This document shows positions 32,808 through 43,702 of a stretch of 64,000 nt of DNA, piece by piece. Origin of the DNA: Methylobacterium currus. Lineage in GTDB: Bacteria > Pseudomonadota > Alphaproteobacteria > Rhizobiales > Beijerinckiaceae. The notes under the pieces were generated by a model that was not told the DNA's origin, searched no databases, and saw nothing but the letters and a program-made list of their open reading frames with translations. The position numbers and the translations under genes were made by a program. The DNA lies in the NCBI RefSeq assembly GCF_003058325.1, contig NZ_CP028844.1, forward strand, positions 391,001 to 455,000, in the 5' to 3' direction. Within the stretch, counting starts at the first letter, position 1; every line of letters begins with the position of its first letter.

Positions 32808-34133
32808 ATGACTTTGAAAAACAGTTTTCCGGAACCGCCTCGTCCGCAACCGACTGGACGCTACATCGTGACGTTCGATCCCAGTATCAAGACGGCGCAA
32901 GCACAGGCGCTCATCGAGAACCGAATCGGCATCCGCACATTCGACCTGCGCGAGATCGGGGATACGCGACTGCCTGGCCCAGGCGCGGCCGCTCCGGAGG
33001 GGGGTGCCGTCATCGAACGCTTCAAGGTCGCGATCATCCAACCCCAGGATGCCGTCGGCGCGCGCATCGCGAGCCTCCGGGCCGAGAGCGGCGTGGAGAC
33101 GGTACGACCGGAATTCTACCTCTTCGCGATCAGCGAACTCGAGCGGCGCTACGCGGCGTGGGTTCGGGAAGGGCTCTCGATCCTGGCGAACGGCTTTCCC
33201 GAGGCGGCAGCGCCCGTGGCCGCGGCGGCCGAGATGGCGGCAGCCGAGGCGGCGGCCTTTGCCGACAACGACCAGCTCACCTGGGGTCTTCAGGCCGTCG
33301 GCGCCGATCGGACGCCCTATACCGGCAAGGGGATACGGGTGGCGGTCCTCGATACCGGTCTCGACTTCGATCACCTCGATTTCGCCGGGCGTGCGATCGT
33401 CAGCCAGAGCTTCGTGCGGGACGGCTCCGTGCAAGATGTCCAAGGGCACGGCACCCACACGGCCGGCACTCTCGCCGGGCCGGCCAGCTCGAAGGTCGGC
33501 CGGCGCTACGGCGTGGCCCCGGACGTCGACCTCCATATCGGCAAGGTCCTCGACGATCGCGGCGCCGGGGCCGAATTCGACGTCGTCGAGGGCATGAACT
33601 GGGCGATCGAAAAGGAATGCGCCGTCATCTCGATGTCCGTCGGCCGACCGACACGGACGAACGAGACCTTCGACCCCCTCTATGAGCGAGCCGGGCGTGC
33701 GGCACTCAAGAAGAACTGCCTGATCATTGCGGCCTCCGGTAACGAGAGCGCCCGCGACTACGGCTACATCGCCCCCATCGGCGCGCCGGCGAACTCCCCA
33801 TCGATCATGGCGGTGGGCGCTGTCGACCCGAAGCTGAAGGTCGCTCCGTTCTCCTGCGGTGGGGTGAACGAGGACGGAAAAGCGCTCGACCTCGTTGGGC
33901 CGGGCATGTCGGTCTACTCGGCCTTCCCCGAGCCCCGGCGGTCGCGCACCCTCCAGGGTACCAGCATGGCCTGCCCGCACGTCGCCGGCGTGGCTGCGCT
34001 GTTTGCCGAGTCTGACCTGTCCCTGCGGGGGCTCCGCCTGCGGCAAGCGCTGATCGCCGCCGCACGCGAGATCGGCCAGGTGCGTGACTATGGCCACGGC
34101 CTCGTCCAGGCTCCCCGAGGGGCCGGCGCCTGA
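32808..34133 (+). CDS. subtilisin-like serine protease (S8) without signal peptide
   Basis: A 441-residue protein. The catalytic triad is intact: D182 (VAVLDTGLDFDH), H214 (GHGTHTAGTLAG), S386 (GTSMACPHVAG), with oxyanion N312 (AASGNES). Residues about 17-105 look like an inhibitor I9/propeptide-type fold (GRYIVTFDPS ... GVETVRP at 95-101). An Ala-rich linker (about 125-152) joins it to the protease. There is no signal peptide or membrane segment, so it is probably intracellular or exported by an unusual route. The ATG has GGCGAGAGA upstream. A small gene for a second propeptide-like protein follows 263 bases later. AT-rich upstream DNA hints at horizontal transfer. Confidence 0.87.
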   Translation: MTLKNSFPEPPRPQPTGRYIVTFDPSIKTAQAQALIENRIGIRTFDLREIGDTRLPGPGAAAPEGGAVIERFKVAIIQPQDAVGARIASLRAESGVETVRPEFYLFAISELERRYAAWVREGLSILANGFPEAAAPVAAAAEMAAAEAAAFADNDQLTWGLQAVGADRTPYTGKGIRVAVLDTGLDFDHLDFAGRAIVSQSFVRDGSVQDVQGHGTHTAGTLAGPASSKVGRRYGVAPDVDLHIGKVLDDRGAGAEFDVVEGMNWAIEKECAVISMSVGRPTRTNETFDPLYERAGRAALKKNCLIIAASGNESARDYGYIAPIGAPANSPSIMAVGAVDPKLKVAPFSCGGVNEDGKALDLVGPGMSVYSAFPEPRRSRTLQGTSMACPHVAGVAALFAESDLSLRGLRLRQALIAAAREIGQVRDYGHGLVQAPRGAGA

Positions 34134-34174
34134 TAAGGATTCCGAAGGTTATTGTCTTAGCCTCTTGGCAAACC

Positions 34175-34197
34175 CGCGCGGAGCTTGGCTCCGCGCG
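34175..34197 (+). repeat. hairpin after the S8 protease gene
   Basis: A perfect 10-bp stem CGCGCGGAGC/GCTCCGCGCG with a three-base loop lies 42 bases after the protease stop. There is no T-run, so it is only a possible terminator or mRNA-stabilising structure in the 263-base gap before the inhibitor-like gene. Confidence 0.5.
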
Positions 34198-34396
34198 CCC
34201 GGCGGCACCGACGCTCGCTGGGGTCAGCGGCCGATGATCGTCTCGTCGGGCCCGGTCCGTCCGCGCCACCGGCCACCCGACGAGCAGCACGGGAGATCGG
34301 GTCGGACAACCATGGTGAGGACGTCGTGCCAGCTTGCGCACGGGGTCGAATCGACCGACATTGGCGCTATATACCTTGTCAAGATGGAGAGCCGCC

Positions 34397-34639
34397 ATGG
34401 CAGACGTTGAAATGATCATCATGGTTGAAGACGAAAACCATGCCGATATCAAGGAGGTTGCCAAATCACTCGAAGCTAAAGGTCTTCATGTACATAAGAC
34501 TATTCCGCGTTTCCGAACGATCTTCGGAACAAGCGATATTGGCTTGGTAAACGCTTTCAAGGATGTCGCCGGAGTCGAGGCGGTTCGACCGCAGACGAAC
34601 TTTCAGCTTCCGCCGATGGACGAGAAGGTGCCGCAATAG
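34397..34639 (+). CDS. stand-alone I9-propeptide-like protein, candidate inhibitor/chaperone of the S8 protease
   Basis: An 80-residue soluble protein beginning MADVEMIIMVEDENHADIKE, with a beta-alpha-beta-beta-alpha-beta pattern expected of the ferredoxin-like I9 fold (strand, helix IKEVAKSLEAKG, strands VHKTI and RTIFGT, helix LVNAFKDVA, strand GVEAVRP). The last strand GVEAVRP (59-65) matches GVETVRP in the N-domain of the protease upstream. GGAGAG is the ribosome binding site for ATG 34397. Codon use is visibly AT-richer than neighbours. Similar small proteins are sometimes annotated as ketohydroxyglutarate aldolase, but no aldolase fold could fit in 80 residues. Inhibitor function is inference. 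Confidence 0.75.
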   Translation: MADVEMIIMVEDENHADIKEVAKSLEAKGLHVHKTIPRFRTIFGTSDIGLVNAFKDVAGVEAVRPQTNFQLPPMDEKVPQ

Positions 34640-34771
34640 ACGCGATTTTATCGATCAATGCAATGTCGCAACATCGAAGCCGGTGCGTGCAATCTGCAAC
34701 AACAGCCCCCGACCGAAGGGCGGCCGGGGGAATGCGGTCGATGTCGGCGATTGTGACCGGGAACTCTCCGC

Positions 34772-37549
34772 CTATCTCTCAGCCCGCGCCGCCTTAAGCC
34801 GGTAGAGCGCGTCCAGCGCATCCCGCGGACTCAACGCATCCGGATCGATGCCGTCGAGCAGCAGGCCGACCGGGTCGGGTTTCTCCACCACCGGCGTCGG
34901 CGGCGGGGCGGCCGGCATCGCGGAAAACAGCGGCAATTCGGCGGGGATCTTGCGCCGACCGGAACCGCCCTCCCCGCGCTCCAGTTCGGCGAGCAGCGCC
35001 TTGGCGCGGGCGATCACCGGGGCCGGCAGGCCGGCGAGGCGGGCGACCTGGAGGCCGTAGGAGCGGTCGGCGGCGCCCGGCACCACCTCGTGCAGGAAGA
35101 CGACGTCGCCCTTCCATTCCGTCACCTTGAGGGTGGCGTTGGAGAGCCGGTCGAGGCCCTGGGCGAGACCGGTCAGCTCGTGGAAGTGGGTGGCGAACAG
35201 GGCCCGGCAGCCATTGGCGCCGTGCAGGTGCTCCAGGCAGGCCCAGGCGATCGACAGCCCGTCGAAGGTGGCGGTGCCGCGGCCGATCTCGTCGAGCACC
35301 ACCAGGGAGCGGCGCGTCGCCTGGTTCAGGATCGCGGCGGTCTCGACCATCTCGACCATGAAGGTCGAGTGGCCGCGCGCCAGGTCGTCGGCGGCGCCGA
35401 CGCGGGAGAACAGCCGGTCGACGAGGCCGAGATGGGCCGACGCGGCGGGCACGTAGGCGCCCATCTGGGCGAGCACCGCGATCAGCGCATTCTGGCGCAG
35501 GAAGGTCGACTTGCCGCCCATGTTCGGGCCGGTGACGAGGAGGATCTGACCCGCCTGTGTCCCAGAGAGGTCGCAGGCATTGGCGATGAAGGCTTCGCCG
35601 GCCTTGGTCAGGGCCGCCTCGACGACCGGGTGGCGCCCGCCCTCGATCCGGAAGGCGAGGCTGTCGTCGACGATCGGACGGGTCCAGTTCAATTCGACGG
35701 CGAGTTCCGCGTGCGATGCCGCGACGTCGAGCGCCGCGAGCGCGCTCGCCGCCGCCACGATCGAGTCGGATTCCGCCATCACGGCCTTGGACAGGGTCTC
35801 GAAGATCTCGAGTTCGAGGGCCAGTCCGCGTCCGGCAGCGTTGGCGATCTTGGTTTCCAGCTCGCCCAGTTCGACGCTGGTGAAGCGCATCGCGTCCACC
35901 ATGGTCTGGCGGTGGACGAAGGTGGCGCGCCAGGGATCCTTCAGCAGGGTCTCGCCGAAGGCCTGCGGCACCTCGATGTAGTAGCCGAGCAGGTTGTTGT
36001 GCTTGATCCTGAGCGTCCGGCAGCCGGTCTCGGCGGCGTAGCGGGCCTGGAGCCCGGCCACGACCTGGCGCGAATCGCGCTGGAGCGTGCGGGATTCGTC
36101 GAGTTCGGCCCGATAGCCCTCGCGCACGAAGCCGCCGTCGCGGCGCTGCAAGGGAAGGTCGTCGGCGAGCGCGCCGGCCAGCTCGTCGGCGAGCCCCTCG
36201 TCGAGCCCGGCCAGGATGCGGGCGGCCTTGCCGATCTCGCCCGGCAGCGCACCAGCCCCGGCAAGCGCGGTTGCGATGCCGCGGGCCGCGAGCAGCCCGT
36301 CGCGCAACGCCGCGAGGTCGCGGGGCCCGGCCCGGCCGAGGCCGATCCGGGTCAGCGCCCGGGCCATGTCGGGCGCGCGGGCAAGTTCGGCCCGCAACTC
36401 CGCCCGCAGCGGCCCCTCGCCCACCAGAAACTCGACCGCGTCGTGGCGGCGCCGGATCAGCGCGAGGTCGGTCGAGGGGCCGGCCAGCCGCTCGGCCAGG
36501 AGGCGCGCCCCGGCCCCGCCCACCGTGCGATCGATGGCGGCGAGCAGGCTGCCCGCCCGCTCGCCCGAAAGGGTGCGGGTGAGCTCGAGATTCGCCCGCG
36601 TCGCCGCGTCGATCATCAGGCTCGCGCCGGCCGCCTGGCGGGTCGGCGGGCTCAAGGTGACCTTGGCGCCGAGCTGGGTGCGGGCGATGTAATGCAGGAC
36701 CGCGCCGGCAGCCGCGACCTCGACCCGGCTGAAGGCGCCGAATCCGTCGAGGGTCTGGACGCCGAACTGCTCCTTGAGCGCGCGCTCGGCGGAAGCCGGA
36801 TCGACGTCGCCGCGGCCGACCGGCGTGACGGCGGCCCTCGTGTCGCGCCAGAGGCGGGCGAGGTCGGGATCCTGGTGAATGGACTCCGCCATCACGATCT
36901 CGCGCGGATCGAGCCGGGCGATCTCGGCGGCGAGCCCCGCCCCCTCGACCTCGCCGAGAGAGAACCGCCCGGTCGAGATGTCGACGGCGGCAAGCCCGTA
37001 GGCCCAGGCCGCGTCCGAGGCGCGCCGGCGGGCGAGCGCCAGGAGCACGTTGGCCCGGCCGGGGTCCAGCAGGCGGTCTTCCGTGATGGTGCCCGGGGTG
37101 ACGAGGCGCACCACCTCGCGCCGCACCACCGATTTCGCGCCGCGCTTCTTGGCCTCGGCCGGGTCCTCGGTCTGCTCGCAGACCGCGACCCGGTGGCCGA
37201 GCCCGATCAGCCGCTGGAGGTAGTCGTCGGAGCGCTCCACCGGCACGCCGCACATCGGGATGTCGGCGCCGCCATGCTTGCCCCGACGGGTGAGCACGAT
37301 GCCCAACGCCCGCGAGGCGATCTCGGCATCCCCGAAGAACAGCTCGTAGAAGTCCCCCATGCGGTAGAACAGGAGAGAATCGGGATTCGCCGCCTTGATC
37401 TCGATGTACTGCGCCATCATCGGCGAGACCTTGGCGTCGTCGTCGGCGGCGGCAGGGCGCCGGCCGCGGGCGGGGGCTAAGGGCGCCGCCTCGGCGAGGT
37501 CGTAGGGCTCGTCGCGCAGGAGGCGGCCGGTGTCGCTGTCCATCGTCAT
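34772..37549 (-). CDS. mutS: DNA mismatch repair protein MutS
   Basis: A full-length 925-residue MutS. The N-terminal mismatch-binding domain has [21 protein letters not shown] with the Phe-x-Glu wedge. The connector, lever and clamp domains are present. The ABC-type ATPase domain shows Walker [10 protein letters not shown] near residue 675, the signature region STFMVEMVE, Walker [18 protein letters not shown], and ATHFHELT. It binds base mismatches and recruits MutL, which is not in this window. A 45-residue extension precedes the conserved start, common in alphaproteobacteria. It is convergent with the inhibitor-like gene and divergent from maeB. Confidence 0.97.
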   Translation of the reverse strand: MTMDSDTGRLLRDEPYDLAEAAPLAPARGRRPAAADDDAKVSPMMAQYIEIKAANPDSLLFYRMGDFYELFFGDAEIASRALGIVLTRRGKHGGADIPMCGVPVERSDDYLQRLIGLGHRVAVCEQTEDPAEAKKRGAKSVVRREVVRLVTPGTITEDRLLDPGRANVLLALARRRASDAAWAYGLAAVDISTGRFSLGEVEGAGLAAEIARLDPREIVMAESIHQDPDLARLWRDTRAAVTPVGRGDVDPASAERALKEQFGVQTLDGFGAFSRVEVAAAGAVLHYIARTQLGAKVTLSPPTRQAAGASLMIDAATRANLELTRTLSGERAGSLLAAIDRTVGGAGARLLAERLAGPSTDLALIRRRHDAVEFLVGEGPLRAELRAELARAPDMARALTRIGLGRAGPRDLAALRDGLLAARGIATALAGAGALPGEIGKAARILAGLDEGLADELAGALADDLPLQRRDGGFVREGYRAELDESRTLQRDSRQVVAGLQARYAAETGCRTLRIKHNNLLGYYIEVPQAFGETLLKDPWRATFVHRQTMVDAMRFTSVELGELETKIANAAGRGLALELEIFETLSKAVMAESDSIVAAASALAALDVAASHAELAVELNWTRPIVDDSLAFRIEGGRHPVVEAALTKAGEAFIANACDLSGTQAGQILLVTGPNMGGKSTFLRQNALIAVLAQMGAYVPAASAHLGLVDRLFSRVGAADDLARGHSTFMVEMVETAAILNQATRRSLVVLDEIGRGTATFDGLSIAWACLEHLHGANGCRALFATHFHELTGLAQGLDRLSNATLKVTEWKGDVVFLHEVVPGAADRSYGLQVARLAGLPAPVIARAKALLAELERGEGGSGRRKIPAELPLFSAMPAAPPPTPVVEKPDPVGLLLDGIDPDALSPRDALDALYRLKAARAER

Positions 37550-37796
37550 GAGATCTCGGGCCGGTGACCTTGAGGCTGTGGTCGGATCCGCGGCGATCCT
37601 GGTCCGCCAGACTAACAGAGGCCCGCGGCCAGGCTCCAGACCGGCAGAACGGGGAAGATGGGGATGGTCGTCCCCGGCTGAAAATGCCGGCCGGGCGGGT
37701 GTTGGCGCCGCAGCCCCGCTTGAGCCGGCCGAGTCATGGCCCTAAGGGACGTGTCCCGCCGTCAGCGCGAACCTGTCGTTGAAAGAAGAGCTTGGC

Positions 37797-40088
37797 ATGA
37801 GCGAGTCCCGTCCCGTCACCCGCCGCAAGCGCCCGACCTTCACCGACCAGGAGGCGCTGCAATTCCACCAGCAGGGCCGCCCGGGCAAGCTGGAGGTGGT
37901 GGCGACGAAGCCGATGGCGACGCAGCGCGACCTGTCGCTCGCCTATTCGCCGGGCGTCGCCGTGCCGGTCCTAGCCATCGCGGACAACCCGCAGCTGGCC
38001 TACGACTACACCGCCAAGGGCAACCTGGTGGCGGTGATCTCGAACGGCACCGCGATCCTGGGCCTCGGCAATCGCGGCGCGCTCGCCTCCAAGCCGGTGA
38101 TGGAGGGCAAGGCGGTCCTGTTCAAGCGCTTCGCCGACATCGATTCCTTCGACCTCGAGGTCGGGACCGAGGACGCCGAGGCGTTCATCAACTGCGTGCG
38201 CTACCTCGGGCCCACCTTCGGCGGCATCAACCTGGAGGACATCAAGGCCCCCGAGTGCTTCATCATCGAGGAGCGCCTGCGGGAACTGATGGACATCCCG
38301 GTCTTCCACGACGACCAGCACGGCACCGCGATCATCTCGTCGGCGGGCATCATCAACGCCCTGCACATCACCGGCCGGGACATCTCCGAGGCCCGCCTCG
38401 TCGTCAACGGCGCCGGGGCGGCGGGCATCGCCTGCATCGAGCTCGTCAAGGCGCTCGGCTTCCGCTCCGAGAACGTGATCCTGTGCGACACCAAGGGCGT
38501 GGTGTTCCAGGGCCGCACCGAGGGCATGAACCAGTGGAAGTCGGCCCACGCGGTCGCGACTTCGAAGCGCACGCTCGCCGAGGCGATGGACGGCGCCGAC
38601 ATCGTGTTCGGCCTCTCGGTGAAGGGCGCCTTCACCCCTGAGATGATCGCCTCGATGGCGCCGCAGCCGATCATCTTCGCGATGGCGAACCCCGATCCGG
38701 AGATCACCGTCGAGGAGGTGGCCCAGGTCCGCGACGACGCCATCGTGGCGACCGGGCGCTCGGACTACCCGAACCAGGTCAACAACGTTCTGGGCTTCCC
38801 CTACATCTTCCGCGGCGCCCTCGACGTGCACGCGACCACGATCAACATGGAGATGAAGATCGCGGCGGCGCAGGCCCTCGCCGCTCTCGCCCGCGAGGAC
38901 GTGCCGGACGAGGTCGCGGCGGCCTATCAGGGCGCGCGGCCGCGCTTCGGGCGCGACTACATCATCCCGGTGCCGTTCGATCCGCGCCTGATCCACACCG
39001 TGCCCCCGGCGGTGGCCAAGGCCGCGATGGAGACCGGCGTCGCCCGCAAGCCCATCGACAACATGGACCGCTACCGGGCCCAGCTCTCGGCGCGGCGCGA
39101 CCCCGTCGCCGGCACCCTCAACCGGGTGTTCGAGCGGGTGCGCAAGTTCCCCAAGCGCGTCGTCTTCGCCGAGGGCGAGGAGGAGGTGGTGATCCGCGCC
39201 GCGGTGTCGTTCGTCAACCAGGGCCTCGGTACCGCGATCCTGGTCGGCCGCGAGGACCGAGTGATGGCCAATGCCGAGGCCGCCGGCATCGACCTCAACG
39301 GCCGCGACAACATCGAGATCCACAACGCCGCGAAGTCGCACCGCAACAGCGTCTACGCGCAGTTCCTCTACGCCCGGATGCAGCGCAAGGGGTACCTGTT
39401 CCGCGATTGCCAGCGCCTGATCAACCAGGACCGCAACCACTTCGCCGCCTCGATGGTGGCGCTCGGCGACGCCGACGCGATGGTGACCGGCACCACCCGC
39501 AACTACTCGATCGCGCTCGAGGACGTGCGCCGCGTGATCGACCACAAGCCCGGCCACCGTGTGATCGGCGTCTCGCTCTGCCTCGCCCGCGGCCGCGCGG
39601 TGCTGGTCGCCGACACGGCGATCCACGAGATGCCGAGCGCCGAGGAACTCGCCGGCATCGCCATCGAGGCCGCCGGCGTGGCGCGGCGCCTCGGCTACGA
39701 GCCGCGGGTGGCGATGCTGTCGTTCTCGACCTTCGGCCATCCGAAGGCCGAGCGCGCCGAGCGGGTGCAGGAGGCGGTCAAGATCCTCGACGGGATGCGG
39801 GTCGATTTCGAGTATGACGGCGAGATGGCGGCCGATGTCGCCCTCGACAAGGACCTGCTCGCCCAGTACCCGTTCAGCCGGCTCAAGCAGCCGGCCAACG
39901 TTCTGGTGATGCCGGCCTTCCACTCGGCTTCGATCTCCACCAAGATGCTGCAGGAACTTGGCGGCGCCCAGGTGCTCGGGCCGCTGATCGTCGGCCTCGA
40001 CAAGGCGGTGCAGATCGTCCCGCTCGGGGCGACCGATTCCGACCTCGTCAACATGGCGGCGCTCGCCGCCTACAACATCGGCGGATGA
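37797..40088 (+). CDS. maeB: NADP-dependent malic enzyme with phosphotransacetylase-like domain
   Basis: A 763-residue two-part enzyme. Residues about 20-430 are malic enzyme: [11 protein letters not shown] (catalytic Tyr region), [22 protein letters not shown] (catalytic Lys), HDDQHGTA (metal ligands), [11 protein letters not shown] (NADP-binding) and ANPDPEIT. Residues about 445-763 are a PTA_PTB domain ([22 protein letters not shown]-like [16 protein letters not shown]), which in these hybrid enzymes is regulatory, mediating acetyl-CoA inhibition, rather than catalytic. It decarboxylates malate to pyruvate with NADPH formation. ATG 37797 has AAGAAGAG upstream. Full length for the family. 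Confidence 0.95.
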   Translation: MSESRPVTRRKRPTFTDQEALQFHQQGRPGKLEVVATKPMATQRDLSLAYSPGVAVPVLAIADNPQLAYDYTAKGNLVAVISNGTAILGLGNRGALASKPVMEGKAVLFKRFADIDSFDLEVGTEDAEAFINCVRYLGPTFGGINLEDIKAPECFIIEERLRELMDIPVFHDDQHGTAIISSAGIINALHITGRDISEARLVVNGAGAAGIACIELVKALGFRSENVILCDTKGVVFQGRTEGMNQWKSAHAVATSKRTLAEAMDGADIVFGLSVKGAFTPEMIASMAPQPIIFAMANPDPEITVEEVAQVRDDAIVATGRSDYPNQVNNVLGFPYIFRGALDVHATTINMEMKIAAAQALAALAREDVPDEVAAAYQGARPRFGRDYIIPVPFDPRLIHTVPPAVAKAAMETGVARKPIDNMDRYRAQLSARRDPVAGTLNRVFERVRKFPKRVVFAEGEEEVVIRAAVSFVNQGLGTAILVGREDRVMANAEAAGIDLNGRDNIEIHNAAKSHRNSVYAQFLYARMQRKGYLFRDCQRLINQDRNHFAASMVALGDADAMVTGTTRNYSIALEDVRRVIDHKPGHRVIGVSLCLARGRAVLVADTAIHEMPSAEELAGIAIEAAGVARRLGYEPRVAMLSFSTFGHPKAERAERVQEAVKILDGMRVDFEYDGEMAADVALDKDLLAQYPFSRLKQPANVLVMPAFHSASISTKMLQELGGAQVLGPLIVGLDKAVQIVPLGATDSDLVNMAALAAYNIGG

Positions 40089-40266
40089 TCGCTATCCCGG
40101 AGCCCGGTGGGCTCCGCCTGATCTCGTCCGTCTCCTCATCCTGACGGGTCGGCCGAAGGAGGCTTCCAGGGATCGCCCAGATCTCTGGAGGCCTTCTTCG
40201 AGGCTTCCATCGGTCGCACCGCAGGAAGAGGTCGAGGGGCGGAAGAGGCTTCTTGTCTCGACGCGG

Positions 40267-40848
40267 TCAGTCGCCCGCCACTCGGGCGGCGTCCTCCCGC
40301 GCCTTGTCCCGCGCCAGCTCCTCCGGCACCAGGGTGGCGGCGTCCTGGCGCGCCGCCAGGGCCGAGAGGCGGATAGGTCGGTCGTCCCAGGCATCGACCC
40401 CGACGTCGCAGGAGCGGGTGGTGTCCGGGAGCGTGCCGTGGGTGTGGCCGTAGAGGTGGCGGGTGCCGCGCCACAGGCCGGGCCAAGCCCGGTGGGCGTA
40501 ATGCGCGAGGTACAGCCGCCATTCGCGGCCCTCCTCCCGCAGGGTGATCCGCGCGCTCTCCACCGGCGGGTCGGCCCAGGGCAGGTCGAGGACGCGGTTG
40601 CTGTCGTGGTTGCCGCGCACCAGACGCTTGATGCCGTTCAGCCGGGCGAAGATCGCCGCGCAATAGGCGCGTTCGGCATGCGCCGCGAAATCGCCGACGT
40701 GCCAGACCTCGTCCTCCGGCCCGACGACCGCGTTCCAGTTCGCCACCAGGGTCTCGTCGTGCTCCGCGAGCGAGGCGAAGCGCCGGCCGCGCTGCCGCAG
40801 AATGTGAGCGTCGCCGAAATGCGTGTCGGCGGTGAAGAAGACGGCCAT
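40267..40848 (-). CDS. metallophosphoesterase (calcineurin-like)
   Basis: A 193-residue phosphoesterase with the metal-binding motifs of the calcineurin fold: FFTADTHFGD (DxH), HVGDFA (GDxx), RGNHDS (GNHD), LAHYAH and YGHTHG (GHxH). This short form resembles YfcE-like or phage-type phosphoesterases that act on phosphodiesters or phosphoproteins; the substrate is unknown. The start ATG at 40848 places MAVFFTADTHFG right at the fold. Upstream codons in the same frame look chance-like. Confidence 0.85.
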   Translation of the reverse strand: MAVFFTADTHFGDAHILRQRGRRFASLAEHDETLVANWNAVVGPEDEVWHVGDFAAHAERAYCAAIFARLNGIKRLVRGNHDSNRVLDLPWADPPVESARITLREEGREWRLYLAHYAHRAWPGLWRGTRHLYGHTHGTLPDTTRSCDVGVDAWDDRPIRLSALAARQDAATLVPEELARDKAREDAARVAGD

Positions 40849-40996
40849 GCTGACCCGGTTCGCCCGCGGGACGGATGCGGGATCAGATGGGGCGACCCGG
40901 CGCGCCGGCACGGGACGGATCGCCGCGTCGGCGTGTTCTCCCCGCAAGGACCGGGGGCGGCCGGTCCCGGCGGCCGGACGACCGCCGGGCGGCTCC

Positions 40997-41260
40997 TCAG
41001 TAGCTGTAGTTCCGGGCCGTGCCGTAGCCGTCGCGCGGGCGCACGCGGGCGCCGTAATCGACGTCGCGCGCGGCGCGGCGCTTGGCGAGCGCCCGGCCGG
41101 CGAGGCAGCCCGCCACCGCGCCGACGACGCCGCGCTCGGCCAGGTAGTGCCCGGCGATGCCGCCGATGATCGCGCCCTTGATGCAGCCCTTGGCCTCCGC
41201 CGCGCCGACGCCCATCAGCGTCACGACCGCCACCACAGCCGCCTTCGCCACGTTCCGCAT
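40997..41260 (-). CDS. small exported glycine-zipper-like protein
   Basis: An 87-residue protein with a signal peptide (MRNVAKAAVVAVVTLMGVGAAEAK, cleavage after AEA). A short glycine-rich hydrophobic segment follows (CIKGAIIGGIAGHYLAERGVVGAVAGCLAG), resembling a glycine zipper, and then a basic/tyrosine-rich tail. The two cysteines flanking the zipper could form a disulfide. Similar small proteins occur widely in Methylobacterium-type genomes without known function. The start has a strong GAGGAGG ribosome binding site. Confidence 0.75.
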   Translation of the reverse strand: MRNVAKAAVVAVVTLMGVGAAEAKGCIKGAIIGGIAGHYLAERGVVGAVAGCLAGRALAKRRAARDVDYGARVRPRDGYGTARNYSY

Positions 41261-41479
41261 GATGCCTCCTCGCGCTCTCGCGATCCATTCAACGGCCAGG
41301 CTCGGCCGCCGTTCCGTCGCGGCAACGGGCGATGGCGGCCGGTGTGGCCGGTGTGGCCGGGCCGGCCCTTGCGCCACAGGAGCTTGGCCGTCGTGACCTC
41401 GCCCGGCTTGACCCGGACCGTGGTCAACGATTCTTTACCAAACACCATTAAGGCAGCAGGGCTGACCCGCCGAGGTGAC

Positions 41480-43495
41480 ATGTCAGGATCAGGCAGCGAG
41501 CGACCAGCCGCCGGCATGCCGCGCGAGGGTGACGACCCGGATCTGCGCGCGTCGATCCGGCGCGACCAGCTCGAGGCGGTGCGCCGCAGCGTGCAGCACG
41601 CCATGCCGGTCAACGCGCTCCTTGGCGTGACCGGCGCCCTGGTCGCCGCGCAGACAGGACAGGGCGGCGCGGGACTCGCCTGGTTCGCCGTCTCGTCGTC
41701 CGTGAACCTCGTCCGGTTCGGCCTGTGCCGCGCGCCCTGCCCCGGCCTCGCCGTCCCCGGGGCCGTGCCGCCCGGGCCGAGCCGGGGCGCCGCCCGCTCG
41801 ATCGACCGGCATCTCCGCCTCGCCACCCTCGCGGCGCTGCTGTCGGGCCTGGTCTGGTCCCTGGTGGCGCTCCTATGCGACGGCTACACCGCGCCCCAGA
41901 CCCTGTTCTACCTCATCGTCACCTGCGGCATCACCGCCGGCGCCGTCACCCACGGCATGGCCTACGCGGCGATCCCTGCGAGCTTCATCACGCCGCCGCT
42001 GCTCACGGTCGCCGGCTGCCTCGTCTGGGCCGGCGGGTTCGACCGCGCCTGCCTCGCCGCGACGGTGCTGATCTACCTCGCGGCGCTCCTGCGCAGCGCC
42101 GTCGAGACCGAGCAGGGCTTTCGCCGCACCTCCCGGCTGAAGAACGAGGCCACGGCCCTCGCCCGGGCGCGCCAGGAGGCGCACGAGGCGGCGAGCGCGC
42201 TCGCCGACGAGATGCGCCGGCGCGCCACCCACGACGCCCTCACCGGGCTGATGAACCGTGCCGGCTTCGCGCAGGGTGCGGAGGCGCGGATCCTCCAGTC
42301 CGGGCCGGCGCCGTGCCTGATGCTGCTCGACCTCGACGGCTTCAAGTCGGTCAACGACGTCTATGGCCACTCGACCGGCGACCGGGTGCTGATCGAGGTG
42401 GCGCGGCGCCTGCGCCGGGCCCTGCCGCCGGACACGCTGGCGGCCCGCTTCGGCGGCGACGAGTTCGCGGTCCTGTACGATCCGGCCTCCGGCCCGTCGC
42501 CGGCCGATCTGGCCGCGACGCTGATCCGGGCCGTGATCGAGCCGTTCGAGAGCTTCGATACCGGCCGCCTCGGCATCAGCATCGGCCTGTGCCACGCCCA
42601 TGGCCCCAGCCTGACCCAGATGCTGACCTGCGCCGACGAGGCGCTCTACGCTGCCAAGGCCGCCGGCCGGAACCGCTTCCGGATCTTCGACGAGGGCCTG
42701 CGCGGGCGCCTGGAGATGCGGCGCGACAGCGAGCGGGATCTCTCCCACGCCCTGGCCGAGAACGGCCTCGCGGTCTGGTTCCAGCCGATCTTCGGCGAGG
42801 CCGGCGGCCGCGTCGCCGGCCTCGAGGCCCTGGTGCGCTGGAACCACCCGGTCCATGGCTGGGTCCCGCCCGGCGAGATCGTCGCCGCCGCCGCCCGGGC
42901 CGGCCTGACCGAATCGCTCCTGCGCTTCATCCTGGAGCAGGTCTGCGGCGCGATGCAGGTCCTGCGGGCCGGCGGCGTCCCCGACATCCGGGTGGCGATG
43001 AACGTCTCGCCGCGGGAGATGGCGCAGATCCCGGTCGACGAGATCGTGCTCGACCGCCTGCAGGCGCTGGGCCTAGCCCCGTCGCTCCTCGAGATCGAGA
43101 TCACCGAGGAGACCGCCCTCGACATCGCGGCGGTGCAGGGCAAGCTCCTCGCCCTCTCCCGCGCAGGAATTCGGGTGGCGCTCGACGATTTCGGCACCGG
43201 CTACTCGTCGCTGGCCTCGCTGCGCCAGCTGCGGGCCGGCCGGGTCAAGATCGACCGCAGCCTCGTCACCGGCCTGTCGGCCTCCGACGACAAGCGCGGG
43301 CTGGTCCAGGCCGTGCTCGGCCTCGGCCGGGCGCTCGGCCTCGAAGTGGTGGCCGAGGGCGTCGAGACCGCAGAGGACCTCGCCACCCTGCGGGCTCTCG
43401 GCTGCCCGTTCCTGCAGGGCTACCATCTCGGCCGCCCGGCCCCGGCCGATCAGGCGCTCCGGCAGGCCCTCGCCTGCCGCCCGGATGCGGCCTGA
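41480..43495 (+). CDS. membrane-anchored GGDEF-EAL bifunctional cyclic-di-GMP enzyme
   Basis: A 671-residue protein. About residues 40-200 contain four to six membrane helices (MASE-like sensor). The GGDEF domain carries an intact RFGGDEF active site near residue 323. The EAL domain has LEALVRW (near residue 447), AMNVSPREM, EITEE, LDDFGTGYSS, KIDRS and EGVET, so all metal and catalytic residues for phosphodiesterase activity look present. It could both make and degrade c-di-GMP; which activity dominates cannot be read from sequence. ATG 41480; frames further upstream are chance translation. Confidence 0.9.
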   Translation: MSGSGSERPAAGMPREGDDPDLRASIRRDQLEAVRRSVQHAMPVNALLGVTGALVAAQTGQGGAGLAWFAVSSSVNLVRFGLCRAPCPGLAVPGAVPPGPSRGAARSIDRHLRLATLAALLSGLVWSLVALLCDGYTAPQTLFYLIVTCGITAGAVTHGMAYAAIPASFITPPLLTVAGCLVWAGGFDRACLAATVLIYLAALLRSAVETEQGFRRTSRLKNEATALARARQEAHEAASALADEMRRRATHDALTGLMNRAGFAQGAEARILQSGPAPCLMLLDLDGFKSVNDVYGHSTGDRVLIEVARRLRRALPPDTLAARFGGDEFAVLYDPASGPSPADLAATLIRAVIEPFESFDTGRLGISIGLCHAHGPSLTQMLTCADEALYAAKAAGRNRFRIFDEGLRGRLEMRRDSERDLSHALAENGLAVWFQPIFGEAGGRVAGLEALVRWNHPVHGWVPPGEIVAAAARAGLTESLLRFILEQVCGAMQVLRAGGVPDIRVAMNVSPREMAQIPVDEIVLDRLQALGLAPSLLEIEITEETALDIAAVQGKLLALSRAGIRVALDDFGTGYSSLASLRQLRAGRVKIDRSLVTGLSASDDKRGLVQAVLGLGRALGLEVVAEGVETAEDLATLRALGCPFLQGYHLGRPAPADQALRQALACRPDAA

Positions 43496-43702
43496 CCCTG
43501 CTCACACATCTCCGGCAGTTCCGGGCCTGTCCGCACTGGTCCGGGCCGCCGCTCTCCCGGCCCCGGGACGAAGCCGGGCGCAGCGATTCCGTCGCGGGAA
43601 GCCGGCAGGATCCGCTTTCCCGCCGCACCGGGACGGCTTAGGTCTCAGCCTCGACGCCGCGCGCCCGCCGAACGGGCGCCGGCCCCCGGGAGGAGACCTG
43701 AC

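Noticed and set aside
34175..34197. Intrinsic terminator after the S8 protease gene.
   Set aside because: Strong stem but no T-run; listed only as a hairpin.
34794..37253. Long second open frame opposite to or inside mutS (and similar ones over maeB and the NicB-like gene).
   Set aside because: Composition is Arg/Pro/Gly/Ala-rich, with no domains; these are shadow frames common in GC-rich genes.
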